Position numbers and translations under genes: made by a program
Part shown: positions 1 to 5,254 of the stretch, one piece after another
How positions within the stretch are numbered: the stretch's first letter is position 1
Layout of the letters: each line of letters starts with the position of its first letter
From: an uncultured Dyadobacter sp.
GTDB lineage: Bacteria > Bacteroidota > Bacteroidia > Cytophagales > Spirosomataceae
Assembly: GCA_946481035.1 (NCBI GenBank)
Contig: CAMLNK010000380.1
Span: 1 to 5,254 of the forward strand
Reading direction: 5' to 3'
Length of the DNA stretch: 5,254 bases
The notes under the pieces: generated by a model
What the model saw: only the letters and a program-made list of their open reading frames with translations
The model's database searches: none
Told to the model about the DNA's origin: nothing

Positions 1-111
1 TACATCGACAATTCGTTTATGACCCTCGATGAGCAGGTAGAAGTAGTGGTGCGCCTGGCCGACGAGCAAATCGGGTTATCACTCAGACGTCGCGCTGACG
101 ATAATGCCTGA
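1..111 (+). CDS. 3' end of an upstream gene, possibly cytidylate kinase (Cmk) C-terminus (partial)
   Basis: An open frame enters from the left edge and gives 36 residues before a TGA at 109-111. The visible tail has the pattern Y-I-D-N-S-x-M-T-L-D-E-Q-V followed by a helix-like stretch (VEVVVRLADEQIG) and a basic end (LRRRADDNA). A strand ending in 'hD(S/T/N)' followed by '(L/M)(T/S)hxEQV' and a last helix resembles the C-termini of P-loop nucleotide kinases, best matching cytidylate kinase (CMP + ATP to CDP + ADP, cytoplasmic) as I remember it. Shikimate kinase has a similar ending and cannot be excluded. The P-loop and CMP-binding parts lie outside the window, so the identity is tentative although the reading frame is clear. 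The end overlaps the next gene's start by 8 nt, which suggests one transcription unit. Confidence 0.5.
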   Translation, partial: YIDNSFMTLDEQVEVVVRLADEQIGLSLRRRADDNA

Positions 112-1183
112 TATGCATTCATTTGACTTCGAATACCTGATCATTGGACAAGGGGTAGGGGGTACTTCCGTTGCCTGGCACCTGCATGAATCGGGAAAGA
201 GCTTCCAGATCGTCGGCGATTCCTCGATGCCTTCGTCTTCACGCGTTGCGGCGGGTATTTTCAATCCGCTGACGGGTAAAAAGCTGGTCAAGACCTGGTT
301 GGCCGATGATCTTTTCCCTTACGCCAAATCTTTTTACGGAAATCTGGAAGAAAAGCTGGGCCATAAATTCATGCACTTCACCCCGATTTACCGGCCATTC
401 CGGTCGATCGAGGAGCAGAATACCTACCTGGCGCAAACCGCTGACCCGGGAATCAGTCGGTACGTCGCGACCACGCCCGATCCCGGGCATGAAATGCCTT
501 ATGTGAATGCGGATTTTGGCGGTCTGGAAGTGGTGCAATCCGGCTGGATCGATCTGCCGGTATTGCTGGATGCCAGCCGCGCATATTTTCAGGAACAGCA
601 TTTATATGTAGAGGCTGCATTCAATCCCACCGATCTTTCGCGGACTGCCGACCACATTGAATGGCAGGGTAAGCGTTTCAAAACGGTCATTTTTTGTCAG
701 GGATTTTTTGCATTGGAAAACAGCTGGTTCAACTGGCTGCCGTTTGCGCCGGTAAAAGGACAAATCCTGGAAATAGCCACGGACGTTCCCGTGAAACCGT
801 ACATTATAAACCAGGGCATATTCGCATTACCGGTGGCTGAGAATAGGATGAAAGTGGGAGCTACCTATTCGTGGAACCCGCTCGACTGGGAGGCCACGGA
901 GGCGGCAACCGAGGAGTTGGAGGCTAAATTGCGGGGATTGCTTAGCACCGGTTACACATTGTTGGGCGCCCAGGCGGGCATTAGGCCATCCGTGCGCGAC
1001 CGCCGGCCGTTGATCGGGATTCACCCCGAGTTTGCTAATGTGTCTATTTTCAACGGGTTAGGTACAAAGGGCGTTACACTTGCACCTTTCCTGGCAAAAG
1101 AGTTTTGTAACCACCTGATTTACGGGAAAGAATTGAACCCGCTAGTGAATATAAAAAGGTATTTTTCGTTATATTTCCGTTGA
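104..1183 (+). CDS. FAD-dependent oxidoreductase, DAO (DadA-like) superfamily
   Basis: This is a complete 359-aa cytoplasmic flavoprotein with no signal peptide or membrane segment. An N-terminal Rossmann strand carries the dinucleotide motif G15-Q-G17-V-G-G20, the FAD ADP-binding signature. A second conserved block, S46-R-V-A-A-G-I-F-N-P-L-T-G-K-K60, sits where DAO-fold proteins have their FAD-contacting 'SxxAAG' segment. A215-P-V-K-G-Q220 matches the family 'PxxGQ' strand. The C-terminus has the typical G-I-R294-P-S-V-R-D299-R-R-P-L-I-G305 and G318-L-G-T-K-G323-V-T blocks that close over the flavin. Length is normal for the family (about 350-400 aa). The fold predicts oxidation of an amine or amino acid, but the substrate cannot be read from the sequence. 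The start at 104 overlaps the upstream stop (ATGCCTGA). An in-frame ATG at 113 is an alternative, and neither has a Shine-Dalgarno sequence. The gene ends 16 nt before the next, so the two are probably co-transcribed. Confidence 0.88.
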   Translation: MPDMHSFDFEYLIIGQGVGGTSVAWHLHESGKSFQIVGDSSMPSSSRVAAGIFNPLTGKKLVKTWLADDLFPYAKSFYGNLEEKLGHKFMHFTPIYRPFRSIEEQNTYLAQTADPGISRYVATTPDPGHEMPYVNADFGGLEVVQSGWIDLPVLLDASRAYFQEQHLYVEAAFNPTDLSRTADHIEWQGKRFKTVIFCQGFFALENSWFNWLPFAPVKGQILEIATDVPVKPYIINQGIFALPVAENRMKVGATYSWNPLDWEATEAATEELEAKLRGLLSTGYTLLGAQAGIRPSVRDRRPLIGIHPEFANVSIFNGLGTKGVTLAPFLAKEFCNHLIYGKELNPLVNIKRYFSLYFR

Positions 1184-1199
1184 CGTCAGCCTAAGCAAT

Positions 1200-3695
1200 A
1201 TGAGCAGAAGATATATTTACACATTAACCTTTTCGATCGGTCTTTTAGTAGTTTTTGGATTATTCAATGACTCAATAGCACAGCGCTATCCTTCACAGGA
1301 GACTTTTGGAAAGAACCGGGTCCAGTACAAGAAGTTCAACTGGAAGATTTTCCGGACCACCAACTTCGAAATCTACCACTATCAGGGCGGTACCGCGCTC
1401 GCAAAGCTGACGGCACAATATGCGGAAAGCGAGTTTGACAAAATCACCGATGTGCTCGGCTGGACGCCGTATAACCGCGTAAAAATATTCCTTTACAACT
1501 CGCCCGCCGAGCTCGAACAGAGCAATATGGGCCTCTCGGTGCTGGATAACCTTTCGGACCAGAAACTAAACCTCTCGCAATCGCGTGTGGAGGTGGCATA
1601 TACGGGCGATCAGATCGGTTTCCGCAAGAAACTGGTGCGGGATATCAGCCTTCTTTTCGTGTATGACATGCTTTACGGCGGTAATATGAAAGAGGCATTG
1701 CAAAGCTCATTGCTGCTCACCTTGCCCGAATGGTTCATGTCGGGAACGGCGGCTTACATTGCCGAAGGCTGGTCGCCGGAGCTGAACGATTACATGCGCG
1801 ACTTCTTCAAAAACCGCAATATCCGCAAGCCTACGCTCATGACCGGCGACGACGCAACGCTGATCGGGCATTCGATCTGGAACTATATCGCGGAGCGCTA
1901 CGGAAAGGACAAGATTTCGGACATCCTCAACCTGACCCGCATTATCCGCACCGAGCAGACGAGTATCACCAGCACGCTCGGCGTACAATCCTACAACCGC
2001 TTCCTGCGCGACTGGCGGGCCTATTATCTGAATCAGACCAAGAATGCGGAGCAGTTTTATGCCGATCCCAATCCGACCTGGAAATACAAGCTCAACGAGT
2101 TTAATGTGACCGATGCGAGCGCGGTGATCAAGATCTCTCCGGATAAGAAATTTACGGCAGTAAGCGAGATTAAAAACGGTCGTTACCGGGTCTATTTATT
2201 TGACAGTGAAACGGGTTCCAAAAAAGTGGTGCGCCAGGGCAAGCTCGACATTATCGGCGGCCGTATGAAAACGCAGCCGCCGCTTTTGGGATGGTCCAGG
2301 AATAATGAGCTGACAATTCTTGCCAACGAAAACGACAAGAAGAACCTGTACAGGTATGAAAATGTAGGTACCAAAAAAATCAAGATCAAAACAAAACGCA
2401 ATATCCGCGGGCTGGATCAGATTGTGGATATGGACGTGTCGCACGACGGATCGATGCTCGCTGTAAGTGCTGACAAAGCAGGACAGAACGACATTTTCCT
2501 CATCAGCGTGGCCCGGGCTTCCGCATTACCGCTCACCAGCGACCTTTATGATGATCTTTCGCCGCGGTTCGTTCAGGGTTCTTCGCGCCGGGTTGTTTTC
2601 TCTTCCAACAGGCCCGTCGATTCGCTGGGCAGGGGCGATAAAGGCAACTTCAAATCCATCGCACCTTCATACACGCTGTTCGAACACGATGGTACCCCGA
2701 GATCGGAAAACATGATCAAGCTGGTTGAATCGGAAGGGAAGACCAAAATGACACCGGTTTACGCCGATGAAAATAACATCGTTTACCTTTCCAATGGCAA
2801 GGGTGTTAATAACCTATACAAATACGACCGCGCTTCGCAAGCCAGTTCGCAGCTGACCAACTACATTCAGAATATCCGTAATGCCGATGTGAACCTGAAA
2901 GCTGCCGGCGGTGCATTGGCGTACACCTATTTAAATGATGGGTATTATACCGCCGCATTCAAAAATGGATTTGATATCAATGCGACCGTCAATCCGCCAT
3001 CATTAAGCGTGGCCAGCGCGGGCAATCCGGTCAATGGTGCGGCAGCCAATGCAGCAGCAAAGACCGATTCAACGACGAAAACTGGCCAGGCGGATCAACC
3101 CAAAAAGCTGGCTTTGAAAGAAGGCGAGGTTGATACCGATAATTACGAGTTCGATGAAGATGTTTTGAAAGCATTTGAATCGAGAAGAACCCGCGGCAGC
3201 TTCCCCACAACGCCCGGCGTTGCCTCGCGTACGAAGGCTGTTCGTGAAAACATCGCGATTAAAGGGCCGTACAATTATAAAGGATTGTTTATCACCAATG
3301 ACGCAAGCTCCGACTGGCGCATTGACCCGATCCGGGGATTCGGCTATTCGCAATCCATTTCGATGAACGACCTGCTCGAAAACCATGTCATCAAAGCCGG
3401 GCTTTTCATTTCTTCGAATTTCAGGAACAGCGATTTGTTCGCCGAATACAACAACAATACTTACCGGGTCGACTTCGGCCTGCGTGTGGACAGAAAGACG
3501 CTTTACAACGATTCGGAAGGCTTAATCCAGAAATACCGTTTCAACCAGCTGATGTTCACAGCCTCATATCCATTCTCGACCACGAGCCGTTTCTCGGTAT
3601 CGCCGATGTTCACATCTACACGGATGATCGACGTGCTGCTGCCTAACCCGGACTTCGAATTATGGAGGTGTGCGCAGCGAGTTTGTATTCGATAA
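1200..3695 (+). CDS. Outer-membrane protein with dead peptidase-MA-like domain, TolB-type propeller and start of an Omp85-like barrel (frameshifted)
   Basis: The frame encodes 831 aa as read. Residues 1-28 form a Sec signal peptide (basic MSRR, hydrophobic core, cleavage after S-I-A before Q). Residues ~48-280 resemble the peptidase-MA-like (gluzincin) domain, including L-P176-E-W-F-M-S-G-T-A, but the HExxH zinc motif is absent: the aligned place near 147-151 reads RDISL. The usual Glu of 'WFxEG' is Ser181, so the domain is probably not catalytic. Residues ~305-600 carry about six TolB/PD40-like propeller blades, for example D448-LYDDLSPRF and V466-F-S-S-N-R-P472. Residues ~598-645 are an Ala/Asn/Thr/Lys-rich linker, followed by DTDNYEFDED and then amphipathic strands. 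The last eleven residues after PDFE (LWRCAQRVCIR) do not look like barrel sequence; the barrel continues in the +1 frame to 4413. Repaired, the protein would be 1070 aa, placed in the outer membrane with a large soluble N-terminal part. Its exact role is unknown. Confidence 0.8.
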   Translation: MSRRYIYTLTFSIGLLVVFGLFNDSIAQRYPSQETFGKNRVQYKKFNWKIFRTTNFEIYHYQGGTALAKLTAQYAESEFDKITDVLGWTPYNRVKIFLYNSPAELEQSNMGLSVLDNLSDQKLNLSQSRVEVAYTGDQIGFRKKLVRDISLLFVYDMLYGGNMKEALQSSLLLTLPEWFMSGTAAYIAEGWSPELNDYMRDFFKNRNIRKPTLMTGDDATLIGHSIWNYIAERYGKDKISDILNLTRIIRTEQTSITSTLGVQSYNRFLRDWRAYYLNQTKNAEQFYADPNPTWKYKLNEFNVTDASAVIKISPDKKFTAVSEIKNGRYRVYLFDSETGSKKVVRQGKLDIIGGRMKTQPPLLGWSRNNELTILANENDKKNLYRYENVGTKKIKIKTKRNIRGLDQIVDMDVSHDGSMLAVSADKAGQNDIFLISVARASALPLTSDLYDDLSPRFVQGSSRRVVFSSNRPVDSLGRGDKGNFKSIAPSYTLFEHDGTPRSENMIKLVESEGKTKMTPVYADENNIVYLSNGKGVNNLYKYDRASQASSQLTNYIQNIRNADVNLKAAGGALAYTYLNDGYYTAAFKNGFDINATVNPPSLSVASAGNPVNGAAANAAAKTDSTTKTGQADQPKKLALKEGEVDTDNYEFDEDVLKAFESRRTRGSFPTTPGVASRTKAVRENIAIKGPYNYKGLFITNDASSDWRIDPIRGFGYSQSISMNDLLENHVIKAGLFISSNFRNSDLFAEYNNNTYRVDFGLRVDRKTLYNDSEGLIQKYRFNQLMFTASYPFSTTSRFSVSPMFTSTRMIDVLLPNPDFELWRCAQRVCIR
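3655..3663 (+). other. Frameshift site: one extra base (or two missing) inside the barrel coding region
   Basis: Frame 0 (from 1200) gives sensible barrel sequence up to P-D-F-E (Glu at 3657-3659), then a short unrelated tail to TAA 3693-3695. The +1 frame is closed by TGA at 3625-3627 but resumes barrel sequence at N-Y-G-G (3658-3669). Skipping one base around 3657-3660 joins them as PDF-NYGG or PDFE-YGG, and 1200-4413 minus one base is an exact 1071 codons including stop. There is no long homopolymer, only TTCGAATTATGG, and no recognisable slippery sequence. Confidence 0.78.
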
Positions 3696-4413
3696 TACCC
3701 GCGTGAACGGGATGAATATGATGGAAGGGACGCGGTTCAAGGTTCGTTACGATCTTTACCAGGGTTTGAGTAATGGAAATGAGAGCTTCAACCGCGTGAG
3801 CCTCGACCTTCGTCATTATCAGAAAATCCACCGCGACCTGATCCTTGCCGTGCGCGCAGCAGCGAGCCATTCGGGCGGACGTGCGCCAAAGCAGAATATC
3901 CTGGGCGGTATGGAAAACTGGCTCGGTAACCGGAAAGAAACGCGTACCGGTGATAACCCACTTAACTTCCAACGCGATAACCGCGACATTTTCTTCGCCG
4001 ATTTCGCTACGAACCTGCGGGGTTTCAAACTGAACAGGCTGTCGGGTACAAGTTACATGTTGCTGAATGCGGAGCTGAGAATCCCGCTGGTGAAATACCT
4101 CTATCGTGGGGCAATTACATCGAGCTTCCTGCGCAACTTCCAGATCGTCGGCTTTGGCGATATCGGTACTGCGTGGACGGGCAAAGGGCCATTCAGCGAA
4201 AACAACAGCCTCAATACCCAGATTATCGGGGATGAAAACGAGACATTCCGCGCAACGGTTACCAATTATAAAAACCCTTACCTGATGGGTTACGGCGCAG
4301 GGGTGAGAACGACGCTGTTCGGTTTCTATGCCAAATTTGATTATGCATGGGGAGTGGATAACGGTTATACCAACAAGCCAATTCCTTACGTAACACTGGG
4401 TTACGATTTTTGA
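3670..4413 (+). pseudogene. C-terminal Omp85/BamA-like beta-barrel fragment, continuation of the gene starting at 1200
   Basis: This frame is open from 3628 and gives barrel sequence from about 3658 (N-Y-G-G-V-R-S-E-F-V-F-D-N-T). As a separate ORF it could start only at GTG 3670 (247 aa), with no signal peptide and no ribosome-binding site, so it is best read as the displaced end of the preceding gene. It shows alternating strands and turns, an L-R-G-F motif at 4015-4026 matching the (V/I/L)RG(F/Y) loop-6 signature of Omp85 proteins, and the 'N-A-E-L-R-I-P-L' strand at 4066-4089. G-F-G-D-I-G-T-A-W follows, and the end is G-Y-D-F with a terminal Phe, the usual C-terminal signal for barrel insertion. 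The region is not decayed: it has no stops up to 4413 and barrel motifs are intact. This points to a recent indel or sequencing/assembly error. The split leaves neither half able to form a complete barrel. Confidence 0.8.
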
Positions 4414-4451
4414 TTTGAGTCAGCAGTAAAAAAGTAATATCGAAGAGTTAT

Positions 4452-4490
4452 AAAGATGGCAAGAGACTGACTCTCCTGCCATTTTTGTTT
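4452..4490 (+). terminator. Intrinsic (Rho-independent) terminator after the barrel gene
   Basis: The left arm ATGGCAAGAG (4456-4465) and right arm CTCCTGCCAT (4473-4482) pair over ten positions with a single A-C mismatch, around the 7-nt loop ACTGACT. The stem can extend outward through G-T and three A-T pairs (4452-4455 with 4483-4486). A T-rich tract, TTTTTGTTT, follows directly from 4482. It lies 38 nt after the stop at 4413 and ends 22 nt before the next start, so it should end the transcript of the upstream genes and separate them from the PorP/SprF gene. Confidence 0.85.
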
Positions 4491-4512
4491 ACAATAACCC
4501 AATTTCAGTGCT

Positions 4513-5254
4513 ATGCTTTTGAAAAACACACATCACTATCCGAGAAAGATTTTTCTTGCAGTAACATTACTAACAGGCAGCCTCGGCGCGGCTACGGCGC
4601 AGCGGGAAGTGCTGTATGAACAATATGTTCAGAACCCGATGTCGATCAATCCCGGCTTCACGGGTGCGCGCGAGGACTTCAATATGACCGCGATTTTCCG
4701 CCGGAAATGGTTCAATATCCCCAATTCGCCAACCAGCCAGACTTTCGCCGCCGACGGTACCATTGCGGATGGTAAGTTTGGCATAGGCTTTCAGGCTTTG
4801 AACGACCAGACCAGCTATTTCACAACGACCGGCTTTGTGGGCTCATTCGCATTTCACCTGGGCTTGTCTGATACCTGGAAGCTGGGCCTTGGCGCCCAGG
4901 GCGGAATCAACGTGCTGCCGGTTTCGGATGGTACCTTTATAAGTAACAACCGTGCATTGGGCAGCTTCGGGCTTGGCGCCTGGCTGCGTTCGGAGAAGTT
5001 ATACTTCGGGATTTCCAAACCGGAAGTGCTTTCGCAGAAGTTTGGCGACCAGGTGGTAGGTACTTTTTACCGCCGGCCGCTGTACATTACCGCGGGCGGA
5101 AGCCATGATCTGAGCGAGGATGTGATGATGTTGCCGCATGTGCTGGTTATCCAGGAAAAAGATCACAAACTAAGAGTTGACTTCGGATCGCGGTTCTGGT
5201 TCAGGGAGAAGGTGGGGTTGGGCGCGTCTTACCGTGTGGGAGGCGGGTACAATT
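4513..5254 (+). CDS. PorP/SprF family type IX secretion system outer-membrane protein (partial, runs off the right edge)
   Basis: Starting at ATG 4513 (in-frame stop at 4495, no other upstream ATG), 247 codons are open to the edge of the window. Residues 1-29 form a Sec signal peptide (K4, R11-K12, a hydrophobic stretch, then A27-T-A29 before Q30). The mature start has the hallmark of the family: Y-E-Q-Y-V-Q-N-P-M-S-I-N-P-G-F-T-G, followed by R-R-K-W-F-N-I-P-N-S-P-T-S-Q-T-F and a series of Gly/aromatic beta-strands (KFGIGFQAL, WKLGLGAQGG, LGSFGLGAWL) of a FadL-like small barrel. PorP (Porphyromonas) and SprF (Flavobacterium) take part in type IX secretion and gliding, and SprF-like proteins are often encoded beside a large secreted adhesin that they help export or anchor. 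The family is about 300-340 aa, so roughly 60-90 residues are missing beyond the edge. No Shine-Dalgarno sequence is seen. Whether this paralogue serves general secretion or one partner cannot be told here. Confidence 0.9.
   Translation, partial: MLLKNTHHYPRKIFLAVTLLTGSLGAATAQREVLYEQYVQNPMSINPGFTGAREDFNMTAIFRRKWFNIPNSPTSQTFAADGTIADGKFGIGFQALNDQTSYFTTTGFVGSFAFHLGLSDTWKLGLGAQGGINVLPVSDGTFISNNRALGSFGLGAWLRSEKLYFGISKPEVLSQKFGDQVVGTFYRRPLYITAGGSHDLSEDVMMLPHVLVIQEKDHKLRVDFGSRFWFREKVGLGASYRVGGGYN

Noticed and set aside
239..601. Antisense open frame of 120 codons opposite the flavoprotein gene
   Set aside because: It lies fully within a gene with strong motif support, has no recognisable domain, and its composition is what an antisense shadow would give. 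Other antisense frames (1707-1988, 3069-3386, 3643-3972) were dropped for the same reason.
1181..1188. Perfect palindrome TGACGTCA at the flavoprotein stop codon
   Set aside because: Eight bases, overlapping coding sequence and the stop codon; a related GACGTC at 86-91 is likely coincidence and nothing else suggests an operator.
1730..2104. 124-codon same-strand open frame inside the large gene
   Set aside because: It is an alternate-frame shadow of the LPEWF-containing domain, with a His/Arg-rich translation and no start context.
3650..3672. Programmed +1 frameshift signal
   Set aside because: I see no slippery run, stop codon at the shift point, internal Shine-Dalgarno-like stimulator or obvious downstream structure, so an indel or sequence error is simpler.
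3670..4413. Reading the barrel half as an independent gene starting at GTG 3670
   Set aside because: It has no signal peptide, no ribosome-binding site and overlaps the preceding frame by 26 nt. Barrel sequence continues upstream of the GTG in the same frame, so it is the tail of the split gene.
4414..4442. Bacteroidota-type promoter (TTTG at 4414-4417, TAATATCG at 4435-4442) for the PorP/SprF gene
   Set aside because: The second box matches TAnnTTTG poorly, spacing is 17 nt rather than about 19-21, and it lies before the terminator, so transcripts from it would be stopped.
964..4897. GGCGCCCAGG-type repeat near 965 and near 4885
   Set aside because: Two short matches in different coding contexts (both encode Gly-Ala-Gln), consistent with chance and codon bias.

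Overview
The window looks like a chromosomal segment from a Bacteroidota bacterium, probably of the Cytophagales (Dyadobacter/Spirosoma type; this is inference). The strongest evidence is a PorP/SprF-family type IX secretion/gliding outer-membrane protein at the right edge. None of the starts has a Shine-Dalgarno sequence, which is usual in this phylum, and base composition is close to balanced. All genes lie on the + strand and almost the whole window is coding.

Layout: (1) The last 36 codons of an upstream gene, possibly cytidylate kinase, end at 111. (2) A complete 359-aa FAD-dependent oxidoreductase of the DAO (DadA-like) superfamily (104-1183) overlaps that gene by 8 nt. (3) After a 16-nt gap comes a large secreted/outer-membrane protein gene spanning 1200-4413. 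It encodes a signal peptide, a degenerate peptidase-MA-like domain, a TolB/PD40-type beta-propeller, a low-complexity linker and a C-terminal Omp85/BamA-like beta-barrel. The reading frame breaks near 3655-3663, so the sequence as given encodes an 831-aa product that stops at 3695 and an out-of-frame barrel fragment that ends at 4413. Removing one base restores a 1070-aa protein. (4) A 99-nt intergenic gap holds a convincing intrinsic terminator at 4452-4490. (5) A PorP/SprF-family gene starts at 4513 and runs off the right edge after 247 codons.

The first three genes are tightly packed and probably co-transcribed, with transcription ending at the terminator. The PorP/SprF gene is then probably a separate unit. 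The upstream genes look cytoplasmic and the last two encode envelope proteins. A functional link between the large barrel protein and PorP/SprF is possible but rests only on adjacency. The points most worth a second look are the frameshift and the unusual domain architecture with an apparently dead peptidase site. I see no RNA genes, CRISPR arrays, insertion sequences or clear repeats.
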